From the NCBI GenBank assembly GCA_021816565.1, contig JAKAXN010000101.1, forward strand, positions 1-12,530: a stretch of DNA of 12,530 bases, written 5' to 3'. The DNA comes from Actinomycetes bacterium (GTDB taxonomy: Bacteria > Actinomycetota > Acidimicrobiia > Acidimicrobiales > Palsa-688). Positions 1 through 7,562 of this stretch are shown one piece after another; the first letter of the stretch is position 1, and every line of letters begins with the position of its first letter. A program made the translations under genes and the position numbers. Under the pieces are notes generated by a model. The model searched no databases and was not told the DNA's origin. It saw only the letters and a program-made list of their open reading frames with translations.

Positions 1-15
1 GGAAGGAGAGCCCGG

Positions 16-927
16 ATGTCGAAGGTGACGGCCGCGATCGTGGGATCGGGCAACATCGGAACCGATCTTCTGTACAAGCTTCTACGCTCGGAGTGGATCG
101 AGCCCCGCTACATGGTCGGGGTGGACCCCTCCTCGAGGGGGCTGGCCCTGGCCCGGGATCTCGGGGTGGAGGCATCGCCCGGGGGGGTGGACTGGCTGAT
201 GTCCCGGCCGGAGCCACCGGCCATCGTGTTCGAGGCCACGTCGGCCTACGTGCACCGGGAGAACTACCCCCGCTACCACGATGCCGGCATGAAGGCGGTG
301 GACCTGACGCCGGCGGCCATAGGGCCGTTCGTCATCCCGCCGGTCAACCTGGTGGAGCACGTCAACCAGCCGAACATCAACATGGTGACCTGCGGCGGCC
401 AGGCCACCATCCCCATGGTCTACGCCGTGTCGCGCGTGGTGGAGGTGGACTACGCCGAGATAGTCGCCACCGTCTCCTCGGTGTCCGCCGGCCCGGGCAC
501 CCGGCAGAACATCGACGAGTTCACCCGGACCACCTCCAAGGCGGTCGAGGTCCTGGGGGGGGCGACCCGGGGCAAGGCCATCATCATCTTGAACCCCGCC
601 GACCCGCCCATCATCATGCGCGACACCATCTTCTGCTCGCTGCCCCCCGACGCGGACCACGACAAGATCGACCGGTCCATCCGCCAGATGGTGGAGTCGG
701 TGCAGAGCTACGTGCCCGGCTACCGGCTGCGTGCCGACCCCCAGTTCGACGAGGTCCCCGACGGCCAGGGCGCGACCGTGGGCCGGGTGGCGGTGTTCGT
801 GGAGGTGGAGGGAGCGGGGGACTTCCTCCCGCCCTACGCCGGCAACCTGGACATCATGACCGCCGCCGCCGCCCGGGTGGGCGACGAGCTGGCCCGCCAC
901 ATCGCTACCTCAGGAGGCGCCGAGTAA
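16..927 (+). CDS. hsaG: Acetaldehyde/propanal dehydrogenase (acylating), HsaG/BphJ/MhpF family
   Basis: This 303-residue protein should oxidise a short aldehyde to its acyl-CoA using NAD and CoA; in steroid degraders the substrate is propanal from the A-ring fragment. Seen: an N-terminal Rossmann motif VGSGNIG (9-15), the catalytic cysteine Cys126 in VTCGGQAT, the [12 protein letters not shown] block (158-169), and the family C-terminal block [11 protein letters not shown] (274-284). The length is normal for the family. The ATG at 16 is preceded by GGAAGGAG at 1-8, a strong ribosome binding site. The stop overlaps the next start (TAATG, 925-929), so the two genes are probably translationally coupled. 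Known of the family: it forms a channelling complex with the downstream aldolase. The hsa assignment, rather than an aromatic meta-cleavage pathway, is inferred from the steroid genes further along. Family assignment is near certain; the substrate is less so. Confidence 0.95.
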   Translation: MSKVTAAIVGSGNIGTDLLYKLLRSEWIEPRYMVGVDPSSRGLALARDLGVEASPGGVDWLMSRPEPPAIVFEATSAYVHRENYPRYHDAGMKAVDLTPAAIGPFVIPPVNLVEHVNQPNINMVTCGGQATIPMVYAVSRVVEVDYAEIVATVSSVSAGPGTRQNIDEFTRTTSKAVEVLGGATRGKAIIILNPADPPIIMRDTIFCSLPPDADHDKIDRSIRQMVESVQSYVPGYRLRADPQFDEVPDGQGATVGRVAVFVEVEGAGDFLPPYAGNLDIMTAAAARVGDELARHIATSGGAE

Positions 928-1958
928 TGCCGTTCTCTTCCGATCTGGATGTCCGGGTCACCGACACGTCCCTGCGCGACGGCTCGCACGCCAAGCGCCA
1001 TCAGTTCACCGAGTCGGACGTGCGGTCCATCGTCGCCGCTCTCGACGACGCCGGGATCCCGCTGATCGAGGTGGCCCACGGCGACGGTCTCGGGGGCAGC
1101 TCTTTCAACTACGGCTTCTCCAGGACCCCCGAGCGACAGCTGATAAGGGCCGCCGTCGACACCGCCCGGCGGGCCCGCGTCGCCTGTCTCATGCTGCCCG
1201 GCGTCGGCACCAAGGACGACATCACCGCCGTGGCGGAGCTGGGCGTGGAGGTCATCCGCATCGCCACCCACTGCACCGAGGCTGACGTATCCGAGCAGCA
1301 CTTCCGCCTGGCCCGCGAGGTCGGTCTGGAGACCGTGGGTTTTCTCATGATGGCCCACAGCTCGCCGCCCGAGGCTCTGGCCGGCCAGGCCCGCATCATG
1401 GTCGACTCCGGATGCCAGTGCGTGTACGTGGTCGACTCCGCCGGTGCCATGGTCATGGAGGAAGCCTCCGACCGGGTGGCGGCCGTCGTCGCCGAGATCG
1501 GCTCGGACGCCCAGGTGGGATTCCACGGCCACGAGAACCTCTCGGTGTCGGTGGCCAACACCGTCCTGGCGGTGCGGGCCGGGGCCGTCCAGGTCGACGG
1601 GTCCACCCGGCGCTTCGGGGCCGGGGCGGGCAACACCTCCGTCGAGGCCATGGCCGCCGTGTTCGAGCGGCTGGGGATCCGCACCGGCATCGACGTGCTC
1701 AAGATCATCGACGCCGCTGAGGACGTGGTCCGCCCGGTCATGGACGACGAGTGCGTGCTGGACCGCCTGGCGCTGATCATGGGCTATGCCGGGGTGTACT
1801 CCAGCTTCTTGAAGCACGCCTACCGGGCGGCCGAGCGCTACGGCGTCTCGGGAGCGGAGATCCTCCTCGAGTGCGGTCGCCAGCGCCTGGTCGGCGGGCA
1901 GGAGGACCAGATCATCCAGATCGCCGCCGAACTGGCCCGGGCCCAGGTCCCGGCCTGA
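927..1958 (+). CDS. hsaF: 4-hydroxy-2-oxovalerate/oxohexanoate aldolase, HsaF/BphI/MhpE family
   Basis: This 343-residue class II (metal-dependent) aldolase cleaves 4-hydroxy-2-oxo acids to pyruvate and an aldehyde, which HsaG converts to acyl-CoA. Seen: a DmpG/HMGL-type TIM barrel with [12 protein letters not shown] (14-25), giving Arg17, Asp18 (metal) and His21 (catalytic base); metal ligands His200 and His202 in FHGHEN; Tyr291 in [10 protein letters not shown], matching the stereocontrol tyrosine of BphI; and a C-terminal DmpG communication domain that contacts the dehydrogenase. A much longer open frame runs upstream inside hsaG, but the real start is the ATG at 927: it overlaps the hsaG stop by one base, has AGGAGG at 912-917 with nine bases of spacing, and gives the usual family length. 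A strong hairpin lies directly after the stop. Confidence 0.95.
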   Translation: MPFSSDLDVRVTDTSLRDGSHAKRHQFTESDVRSIVAALDDAGIPLIEVAHGDGLGGSSFNYGFSRTPERQLIRAAVDTARRARVACLMLPGVGTKDDITAVAELGVEVIRIATHCTEADVSEQHFRLAREVGLETVGFLMMAHSSPPEALAGQARIMVDSGCQCVYVVDSAGAMVMEEASDRVAAVVAEIGSDAQVGFHGHENLSVSVANTVLAVRAGAVQVDGSTRRFGAGAGNTSVEAMAAVFERLGIRTGIDVLKIIDAAEDVVRPVMDDECVLDRLALIMGYAGVYSSFLKHAYRAAERYGVSGAEILLECGRQRLVGGQEDQIIQIAAELARAQVPA

Positions 1959-1964
1959 TCGTCA

Positions 1965-2006
1965 CGCAGCCGGTGGGGCCGGGCCTCCCCGGCCCCACCG
2001 GCTGCG
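1965..2006. terminator. Bidirectional hairpin terminator between convergent genes
   Basis: A perfect 19-bp inverted repeat (1965-1983 with 1988-2006) around a four-base CCTC loop fills most of the 55-base gap between the hsaF stop and the stop of the minus-strand CoA ligase. The stem is almost all G:C. Neither strand has a run of T after it, which is common for actinobacterial intrinsic terminators. Its placement between two convergent stops argues for termination from both sides. Termination itself is inferred. Confidence 0.85.
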
Positions 2007-2013
2007 GTTGCCG

Positions 2014-3615
2014 CTAGTTGACCATGCGCCCGACGCCCTCCCAGTAGCGGGACCGCAGGGCCTTCTTGTCGGGCTTGCCGAGGGCGCTGAGGGGGATCTG
2101 ATCCACGAAGTCCACCGACTTGGGCGCTGATACCGACCCCTTGCGGTCCTTGACCAGCGCGATCAGCTCCTGCTCGAGGGCCGGACCGGCATCCGCCGGC
2201 GCGTCAGGGCGGCGCACCACCACCGCCTTCACCGCCTCGCCCCACTTGTCGTCGGGGATGCCGATGACCGCCGCCGCGGAGACGGCCGGGTGGGAGGAGA
2301 TGACGTCTTCTATCTCCCGCGGGAACACGTTGAACCCGCCGGTCACGATCATGTCCTTCTTGCGGTCGACGATGGTGAAGAAGCCCTCGTCGTCGGCCCG
2401 GGCCACGTCACCTGTGTGCAGCCAGCCGTACTTGAACGCCTCCGCCGTCTGCTCGGGCTTGTTGAGGTACTCCTTCATGACCAGCGGCCCCCGCACGCAG
2501 ATCTCGCCGGCCTCGCCGTGGGGCACCTCCTGACCCTCGTCGTCGAGCAGGGCCACGTCCAGCCAGGGCACCGGGCGGCCGCAGGTGGCCAAGCGGTCCG
2601 GCCGGTCGACCAGGTGCTCCTCCTTGCGGAGGACGGTGATGGTCATGGGGCACTCGGCCTGCCCGTAGAACTGGAAGAAGACCTCGCCCAGCCTCTCGAT
2701 CCCCTCGGCCAGACGCGACGGAGACATGGCGGCCGCCCCGTAGTAGAGGGTCTCGAGGCTGGAGAGGTCCGCCGAGGCCAGCTTCGGGTGGTCCAGCAGG
2801 ACGTAGATCATGGTGGGCACCAGCATGGTGGCCGTGATGCGGTGCTCGACGATGGTGTCGATCACCCGCTCCGGGTCGAAGTAGGGGAGCACGTAGAGGG
2901 ACCCTCCCCGCAGCAGCGTGGGCACGAAGAAGGCGGCCCCGGCATGGCTCAGCGGGGTGCAGCACAAGAAGCGCATGTCGGCCGGCCACTGCCACTCGGC
3001 CATCTGGATGGTGGTCATGGTGGACATGCTCCGGCACGTCCCCACCACCCCCTTGGGCTGGCCGGTGGTCCCACCGGTGTAGGCCACCGAGTAGGGGGTG
3101 TCGGGGTCCTCGGGGGCGTGGGCCTTCAAGGTGCGCGACCCGAACCTGGATGCCGCAGTGGGCAGGTCCGGGGCGGCGTCGGTCGGTGCCAGGGCGATGA
3201 CGTTCTTCAGCCCGGGGACCCGGTCCTTCAGGGCCATGGCCCTGTCCTCGTACGCGCCCGGATCATAGAACAGCGTTTCGATCTCGGCGTCTTCGAGGAT
3301 GTAGGCGTGGTCCTCCAGGGAGCCCATCGGGTGCAGAGAGGTGCCGCGGGTGCCGGCCACCATCCCGGCCCCCATGTTGAAGAGAACCTCCGGCCGGTTG
3401 GCGGCCAGGGTGGCCACCCGGCTACCCCGGCTCAGGCCGAAAGATTCGTACGCCTGGATGTATCGGCTTATCTCAGCGGCCATTTGCGCCGAGGTGAGGA
3501 CCTTGTCTCCCAGGTAGACCGCCGGCCGGTCCGGGTTGCGGGCCAGGCCGCGCACCAGCAGGTCGCCGCCGTAAGCGGATCGGTACATTCCGCTGGTCGG
3601 TATGGCGTTGCTCAT
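2014..3615 (-). CDS. Acyl-CoA synthetase, FadD8-like (AMP-binding family)
   Basis: This 533-residue adenylate-forming enzyme should activate a carboxylic acid to its CoA thioester through an acyl-AMP. Seen: the P-loop YTGGTTGQPKG (179-189), FYGQAE (316-321), GWLHTGD (397-403), the hinge region DRKKDMI (417-423), GGFNVFPREIE (426-436) and a catalytic-lysine region LGKPDKK (512-518, probably Lys514). The N-terminal part, with GGDLLVRGLARNPDRPAVYLGD and SLHPMGSLEDHAYIL, resembles from memory mycobacterial FadD8; that is recall, not a search. The start at 3615 is favoured because GGAGGGG (3626-3632 on the minus strand) sits ten bases upstream; the open frame continues further but overlaps the divergent gene. 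It is monocistronic and lies between two steroid gene blocks, so a steroid acid or side-chain substrate is plausible but not shown. Confidence 0.88.
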   Translation of the reverse strand: MSNAIPTSGMYRSAYGGDLLVRGLARNPDRPAVYLGDKVLTSAQMAAEISRYIQAYESFGLSRGSRVATLAANRPEVLFNMGAGMVAGTRGTSLHPMGSLEDHAYILEDAEIETLFYDPGAYEDRAMALKDRVPGLKNVIALAPTDAAPDLPTAASRFGSRTLKAHAPEDPDTPYSVAYTGGTTGQPKGVVGTCRSMSTMTTIQMAEWQWPADMRFLCCTPLSHAGAAFFVPTLLRGGSLYVLPYFDPERVIDTIVEHRITATMLVPTMIYVLLDHPKLASADLSSLETLYYGAAAMSPSRLAEGIERLGEVFFQFYGQAECPMTITVLRKEEHLVDRPDRLATCGRPVPWLDVALLDDEGQEVPHGEAGEICVRGPLVMKEYLNKPEQTAEAFKYGWLHTGDVARADDEGFFTIVDRKKDMIVTGGFNVFPREIEDVISSHPAVSAAAVIGIPDDKWGEAVKAVVVRRPDAPADAGPALEQELIALVKDRKGSVSAPKSVDFVDQIPLSALGKPDKKALRSRYWEGVGRMVN

Positions 3616-3632
3616 CAGGCGGGATCCCCTCC

Positions 3633-3688
3633 AATCGGTCGGATAGTGTCTCTGTCCGGCTAGAAGCGCATTCTTGTCGCGACCGATT
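3633..3688. promoter_or_regulatory. 9-bp inverted repeat, possible regulator half-sites
   Basis: AATCGGTCG at 3633-3641 is exactly repeated in reverse complement as CGACCGATT at 3680-3688, with 38 bases between. The left copy directly abuts the ribosome binding site of the minus-strand CoA ligase; the right copy lies about 40 bases before the fadD3 GTG and overlaps the self-complementary GTCGCGAC at 3676-3683. The symmetry about the middle of the divergent region fits a transcription factor bound at two sites. A hairpin with such a long loop is less likely. The operator role is inferred. Confidence 0.4.
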
Positions 3689-3708
3689 CCGGCAGACAAA
3701 CCCCCCCG

Positions 3709-3714
3709 AGAGGA
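3709..3714 (+). promoter_or_regulatory. Candidate ribosome binding site deciding the fadD3 start
   Basis: AGAGGA lies 13 bases before the GTG at 3728, longer than usual spacing but the only purine-rich site near a candidate start. The alternative ATG at 3773 is preceded by C-rich sequence without such a site. The codons between the possible TTG start at 3674 and 3728 are poor in third-position G/C (about half), while those after 3728 are rich, which also supports coding from 3728. Confidence 0.4.
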
Positions 3715-3727
3715 CCTTCCCGCAGAA

Positions 3728-5332
3728 GTGGCCCAAGCGAACGACTCGACCGCACCCCGCCCGCCCGGGGCCATGGCCGAAGCCGCCACCCTCCCGGCCC
3801 TGCTCGACGCCCTGGCCCGCAGGTACCCGACGGCGGAGGCGGTGGTCGACGGCAGCCGCCGGGTCACCTGGGCCGACCTGCGCGACGACGCGTTCGGGCT
3901 GGCGGCGGCGCTGGCCGCAGCGGGCATCGACCCCGGCGACACGGTGGCCATCTGGGCCCCCAACTCGGCCAACTGGATCGTGGCCCAGCTGGCCGTCGCC
4001 GCCACCGGGGCGGTTCTGGTCCCGCTGAACACCCGCTTCCAGGGCCCGGAGGCGGCCTACGTGCTGCGCCGCAGCCGGGCCCGCCTGCTCTTCACCGTCG
4101 GGGAGTTCCTCGGGCGCAGCTACCCGCAGCTCCTCGAGGGCGAGGACGTCCCCGACCTGGAGCGGACGGTCCTGCTCGACGACGGCCCACTGGCCGATTT
4201 CGCAGCCGGCGGCTCGGATCCCGCCTGGGCCGCGGAAGCCGAGCGCCGGGCCGCCGCGGTCCGCCCCGACGACTGGCTGGACCTGATGTTCACCTCCGGA
4301 ACCACGGGGCACCCGAAAGGGGTCAGGTCCCGCCACGGGACCACGCTGCGGTCGTTCCGGTTCTACGCCGAGAACCTGGGGATCCGCCCCGGCGACCGGT
4401 ACCTCCTGGTCAACCCGCTGTTCCACACCTTCGGATCCAAGGCCGGCGTGGTGGCGGCCATGACCGTCGGCGCCACGCTCCATCCGGTCGCCGTGTTCGA
4501 CCCCGAGTCCGCGGCCGACGTGATCGCAGCCGAGGCCATCACCGTCTTCCCCGGGCCGCCCACCATCTACCACTCCCTGCTGCAGCTGCCCCCCGAACGC
4601 CGGGAACGGCTGCGCTCGCTGCGACTGGCCGTCACCGGGGCCGCCGCCGTGCCGGTCGAGTTGCTGCGCCGGATGAGCGATGAGCTGGGCTTCGAGGTGG
4701 TGCTGACCGCCTACGGGCTCACCGAGACCATCGGGCTCGTCACCATGTGCCGCGTCGGGGACCCACCGGAGGTGGTATCGACCACTTCCGGGCGGGCCAT
4801 ACCCGGAGTGGAGGTGGCCACCGTGGACGCCGAGGGCCGGCCCACCCCGGCGGGCACCCCGGGGGAGATCGTGGTGCGGGGCTACCCGGTCATGGACGGG
4901 TACTTCGAGGATCCCGCAGCCACGGCCGAGACCATCGACGCCGACGGCTGGCTGCACACCGGCGACGTCGGCATCCTCGACGAGGACGGCGGCCTGCGGA
5001 TCACCGACCGGATAAAGGACATGTTCATCGTCGGCGGCTTCAACGCCTACCCGGCGGAGATCGAGGCGGCCCTGATGGAGGCCGGGGGAGTGGCCCAGGT
5101 TGCGGTGGTGGGCGTTCCCGACGAGCGTCTCGGTGAGGTGGGGATGGCCTTCGTGGTCCCCCGCCGCGGCGCCACCGTCGACCAGGCCGACCTGATCGGG
5201 TTCGCCCGGGCCCGGCTGGCCAACTACAAAGTCCCCCGCCGGGTGAAGGTGGTCGACGCGCTGCCGGTCAACGCCGGGGGCAAGGTCATGAAACACGTGC
5301 TGCGCCGGCAGGCGCTGGAGGAGGACAGATGA
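3728..5332 (+). CDS. fadD3: HIP-CoA ligase FadD3 (AMP-binding acyl-CoA synthetase)
   Basis: Known of FadD3: it attaches CoA to HIP, the indanedione propanoate left after steroid rings A and B are removed. From the GTG at 3728 the protein has 534 residues. Seen: P-loop FTSGTTGHPKG (188-198), NPLFHTFGSKAG (229-240), FPGPPTIYHSLL (274-285), AVTGAAAVP (301-309), TAYGLTE (327-333), GWLHTGD (407-413), TDRIKDMF (426-433) and the catalytic-lysine region NAGGKV (515-520, Lys519). The stretches around NP-FH-FG-KAG and PGPPTIY-SLL recall M. tuberculosis FadD3 (507 residues). An ATG at 3773 would give 519 residues, closer to that length, so the start is uncertain. It heads an eight-gene plus-strand run and is followed after 40 bases by an SDR. 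The operon context (ipdF, fadA6, fadE pair) supports the assignment. Confidence 0.85.
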   Translation: MAQANDSTAPRPPGAMAEAATLPALLDALARRYPTAEAVVDGSRRVTWADLRDDAFGLAAALAAAGIDPGDTVAIWAPNSANWIVAQLAVAATGAVLVPLNTRFQGPEAAYVLRRSRARLLFTVGEFLGRSYPQLLEGEDVPDLERTVLLDDGPLADFAAGGSDPAWAAEAERRAAAVRPDDWLDLMFTSGTTGHPKGVRSRHGTTLRSFRFYAENLGIRPGDRYLLVNPLFHTFGSKAGVVAAMTVGATLHPVAVFDPESAADVIAAEAITVFPGPPTIYHSLLQLPPERRERLRSLRLAVTGAAAVPVELLRRMSDELGFEVVLTAYGLTETIGLVTMCRVGDPPEVVSTTSGRAIPGVEVATVDAEGRPTPAGTPGEIVVRGYPVMDGYFEDPAATAETIDADGWLHTGDVGILDEDGGLRITDRIKDMFIVGGFNAYPAEIEAALMEAGGVAQVAVVGVPDERLGEVGMAFVVPRRGATVDQADLIGFARARLANYKVPRRVKVVDALPVNAGGKVMKHVLRRQALEEDR

Positions 5333-5372
5333 TCCACCGTAGGGGTCCGGGCGCCGGAGAGGGAGCGTCCCG

Positions 5373-6305
5373 ATGATCTGCGAAGGCAGGGTGGTGGTGG
5401 TCACCGGAGCCGGGCGTGGCATCGGTCGGGCCCACGCCGTCGAATTCGCCCGCCAGGGGGCCGACGTGGTCGTCAACGACCTGGGCGCCACCCTCGACGG
5501 GCAGGGCCGCAGCGACGGCCCGGCCCAGGAGGTGGTCGACGAGATCCGGGCGATGGGCGGCCGGGCCGTGGTGGACGGCCACGACGTGGCCGACTGGGAG
5601 GGGTCCCGCCAGATCATCCAGACGGCCCTCGACTCCTTCGGGCGCCTCGACGTGGTGGTCAACAACGCCGGTTTCGTCAGGGACCGGATGTTCGCCAACG
5701 TGGCCGAGGACGAGTGGGACGCCGTCGTCAGGGTGCACCTGAAGGGCCACTTCTGCGTGGCCCGTTGGGCCTCCGCGTACTGGCGGGACCGGGCCAAGGC
5801 CGGTGAGAGCAACGACGCCCGCATCATCAACACCTCATCGGGGGCCGGGCTGCTCGGCAGCGTGGGCCAGGCCGCCTACTCCGCGGCCAAGGGGGGGATC
5901 CTGTCGATGACCCTCGTCCAGGCGGCCGAGCTGGGCCGCTACGGCGTGACCGCCAACGCCATCGCCCCCGCGGCCCGGACCCGCATGACCGAGGAGGTCT
6001 TCGCGGCCACCATGAAAGCCCCCGAGGACGGGGCCTTCGACGCCATGGCCCCGGAGAACGTGGCCCCGCTGGTCGTGTGGCTCGGATCCCCCGAGTCGGC
6101 CGGGGTCACCGGCCGGGTATTCGAGGTGGAGGGCGGCATGATCGGCGTGGCCGACGGCTGGCAGCACGGCCCGAGCGTGGACCGCGGCGGGCGCTGGGAC
6201 CCGGCCCTGGTCGGGCCGGCGGTGCGGGACCTGCTGGCCGCGGCCCCGGACCCGGCCCCGGTGTACGGGGCCGGCCCCGCCCCGGCCGCCGGGAGCCCGG
6301 CGTGA
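5373..6305 (+). CDS. SDR-family 3-hydroxyacyl-CoA/hydroxysteroid dehydrogenase (Rv3548c type)
   Basis: This 310-residue short-chain dehydrogenase probably oxidises a hydroxyl group with NAD. Seen: TGAGRGIG (11-18), an acidic residue after beta-2 in VVVNDLG (Asp36, favouring NAD), NNAG (97-100), Ser155/156, and the Tyr169-x3-Lys173 catalytic pair. The long insertion after NDLG and the ending VTGRVFEVEGG (245-255) resemble the dehydrogenase domain of peroxisomal multifunctional enzyme 2 (17-beta-HSD4), and M. tuberculosis Rv3548c as I remember it. About 25 C-terminal residues are Pro/Ala-rich and probably disordered. The ATG has GGAGAGGGAG (5356-5365) seven bases upstream. The stop overlaps the next start as GTGA. 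Inference: it could carry out the 3-hydroxyacyl-CoA oxidation step on the HIP-CoA side chain. Confidence 0.85.
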   Translation: MICEGRVVVVTGAGRGIGRAHAVEFARQGADVVVNDLGATLDGQGRSDGPAQEVVDEIRAMGGRAVVDGHDVADWEGSRQIIQTALDSFGRLDVVVNNAGFVRDRMFANVAEDEWDAVVRVHLKGHFCVARWASAYWRDRAKAGESNDARIINTSSGAGLLGSVGQAAYSAAKGGILSMTLVQAAELGRYGVTANAIAPAARTRMTEEVFAATMKAPEDGAFDAMAPENVAPLVVWLGSPESAGVTGRVFEVEGGMIGVADGWQHGPSVDRGGRWDPALVGPAVRDLLAAAPDPAPVYGAGPAPAAGSPA

Positions 6306-7117
6306 CGGCCGTCCCGGTGCCGGCCGGGGTGCCGGCCGTCCCGGTGTCCGGGCACGGCCTGCTGGCCGGCAAGGTGGTCCTGGTGACCGCCGCCGCGGGC
6401 ACCGGCATCGGCTTCTCCACCGCTCAGCGCTGCGCCGAGGAGGGGGCCACGGTCGTCATCAGCGACATCCACGACCGCCGGCTCTCGGAGGCAGCCGACC
6501 GGCTGGAGGAGCTCACCGGTCGCCGGCCGGTGGCGCGACGCTGCGACGTGACCTCGGAGGAGGACGTCGTGGCCCTGTTCGACCTGGCCGTCGGCGAGCA
6601 CGGCCGGGTCGACGTGCTGGTCAACAATGCCGGCCTGGGCGGCACCGCCGACCTCGTCGACATGACCGACGACCAGTGGAGCCGGGTGCTCGACGTCACC
6701 TTGAACGGCACCTTCCGCTGCACCCGGGCGGCCCTGCGTCACATGAGGGACCGCCACGGGCGCTCCGACAGCGGCGGCGTCATCGTCAACAACGCGTCGG
6801 TGCTCGGCTGGCGGGCGCAGCCCGGCCAGAGCCACTACGCCGCAGCCAAGGCCGGGGTGATGGCCCTGACCCGGTGCGCCGCCATGGAGGCCGCGGCGTT
6901 CGGCGTGCGGGTCAACGCGGTCGCCCCGAGCCTGGCCATGCACCCGTTCCTGGCCAAGGTGACGACCGAGGAACTGCTCGAGGATCTCACCAGCCGCGAG
7001 GCGTTCGGCCGGGCCGCGGAGCCGTGGGAGGTGGCCAACGTGATCGTGTTCCTGGCCAGCGGGTACTCCGGATACCTCACCGGTGAGGTCATCAGCGTCA
7101 GCAGCCAGCACCCGTGA
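6302..7117 (+). CDS. ipdF: 5-hydroxy-HIC-CoA dehydrogenase IpdF (SDR family)
   Basis: Known: IpdF oxidises the ring 5-hydroxyl of 5-OH-HIC-CoA before the last two steroid rings are opened. The protein has 271 residues from the GTG at 6302. Seen: an unusual glycine loop TAAAGTGIG (29-37), where Ala replaces the first Gly of the classical motif; NNAG (108-111); Ser166 in VNNASVLGW; Tyr179-x3-Lys183; and a distinctive end with GEVISVSSQHP. The NNASVLGWRAQ and SHYAAAKAGVMALTRC blocks recall Rv3559c (IpdF). The chosen start overlaps the previous stop by four bases (GTGA) and has GGGAG at 6291-6295. The first 15 or so residues are a Pro/Val-rich duplicated stretch, and a GTG at 6344 would give about 257 residues, close to the family length. 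The function is well supported, the exact start less so. Confidence 0.85.
   Translation: MTAVPVPAGVPAVPVSGHGLLAGKVVLVTAAAGTGIGFSTAQRCAEEGATVVISDIHDRRLSEAADRLEELTGRRPVARRCDVTSEEDVVALFDLAVGEHGRVDVLVNNAGLGGTADLVDMTDDQWSRVLDVTLNGTFRCTRAALRHMRDRHGRSDSGGVIVNNASVLGWRAQPGQSHYAAAKAGVMALTRCAAMEAAAFGVRVNAVAPSLAMHPFLAKVTTEELLEDLTSREAFGRAAEPWEVANVIVFLASGYSGYLTGEVISVSSQHP
6306..6346 (+). repeat. 14-base direct repeat at the 5' end of ipdF
   Basis: The 14-base unit CGGCCGTCCCGGTG occurs at 6306-6319 and again at 6333-6346. The 27-base offset keeps the frame and duplicates the peptide AVPV nine residues apart. It lies before the conserved SDR core, so it is either a low-complexity N-terminal extension or untranslated leader if the real start is GTG 6344. 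Confidence 0.7.
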
Positions 7118-7130
7118 GGTGGCAGGCAGC

Positions 7131-7562
7131 GTGAGCGGCACCGGGCCGACCCTTTTCCATGATCTGGACCAACTCCTCGCCGCGGCCCCGCTCGAGCTGG
7201 GCTCGACCGGGTGGGTGGAGGTGGAGCCTGACGCGGTGACCGGGTTCCACCTGGCCACCTGGTCGCAACCGGGACCGGGCGGCGAGGTCCCGCCGATGAT
7301 GCTGCTGTCGCTCACCAACCGATTCCTCCCGGATCTGCTTCAGGTCCCGGCGGCCTCCAGCGGGGTCAACTACGGCGCCGACTGCGTGCGCTTCGGCCCC
7401 CCGGCCCGCCGGGGTGACCGGGTCCGCGCCACGGCGACCCTCCTCACCGCGGTTCCGGTGGGCGACGCCGTGCAGACGACGGTGGAGATCCGCATCGAGG
7501 TCGACGGCGCGACCGGAGGAGCGGCCTGCACCGTTCACTCGCTCTCCAGGTGGCTGCGATGA
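7131..7562 (+). CDS. MaoC-like hotdog protein, apparently without hydratase catalytic residues
   Basis: This 143-residue single-hotdog protein resembles R-specific enoyl-CoA hydratases of the MaoC/HtdZ type. Seen: an N-terminal FHDLDQLLAAAP segment (9-20), LLSLTNRFLPDLL (58-70), and the family block GVNYGADCVRF (78-88) with G-R-A sheet residues after it. In active relatives a TGDHQWIH-DPERA segment and a following AHGF supply the catalytic Asp and His; here that stretch is replaced by a shorter ATWSQPGPGGEVPPMM (42-57) with neither residue. It may be a structural partner, like the non-catalytic half of heteromeric MaoC hydratases, a CoA-ester binding protein, or a degraded enzyme. The start is chosen at GTG 7131 because AGGTGG (7117-7122) lies eight bases before it; GTG 7119 is an alternative. 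It begins 13 bases after ipdF and ends in an ATGA overlap with the next SDR. Confidence 0.75.
   Translation: MSGTGPTLFHDLDQLLAAAPLELGSTGWVEVEPDAVTGFHLATWSQPGPGGEVPPMMLLSLTNRFLPDLLQVPAASSGVNYGADCVRFGPPARRGDRVRATATLLTAVPVGDAVQTTVEIRIEVDGATGGAACTVHSLSRWLR

Larger units (their letters stand above)
3616..3727. promoter_or_regulatory. Divergent promoter region between two CoA-ligase genes
   Basis: This 112-base stretch separates the starts of the minus-strand CoA ligase and the plus-strand fadD3 operon, so it must hold promoters for both, unless fadD3 starts downstream at 3773. The base composition is less GC-rich than the coding sequence. I found no convincing -35/-10 pair on either strand. I also found no KstR2-type CAAG-NN-CTTG palindrome and no KstR-type AAC-NN-GTT core. 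A 9-bp inverted repeat, listed separately, is the main structured element. Confidence 0.7.

Noticed and set aside
74..84. CAAGCTTCT as a possible KstR2 box
   Set aside because: It lacks the two-base spacer and full CTTG half of the KstR2 palindrome and lies inside the hsaG coding sequence.
178..187. CCC plus seven-G run as a possible frameshift
   Set aside because: hsaG stays in frame with family-typical sequence before and after the run.
82..900. Long minus-strand open frame inside hsaG
   Set aside because: Shadow frame with repetitive His/Gly/Val content; hsaG is complete on the plus strand.
2290..3663. 457-residue plus-strand open frame opposite the FadD8-like gene
   Set aside because: Gly/His/Val-rich shadow translation without motifs; the minus-strand gene has all adenylation motifs and a ribosome binding site.
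3473..5833. 786-residue minus-strand open frame opposite fadD3 and the first SDR
   Set aside because: It is an antisense shadow of GC-rich coding sequence: low-complexity His/Gly/Val/Arg-rich translation, no recognisable domain, and it runs through two well-supported genes and their promoter region.
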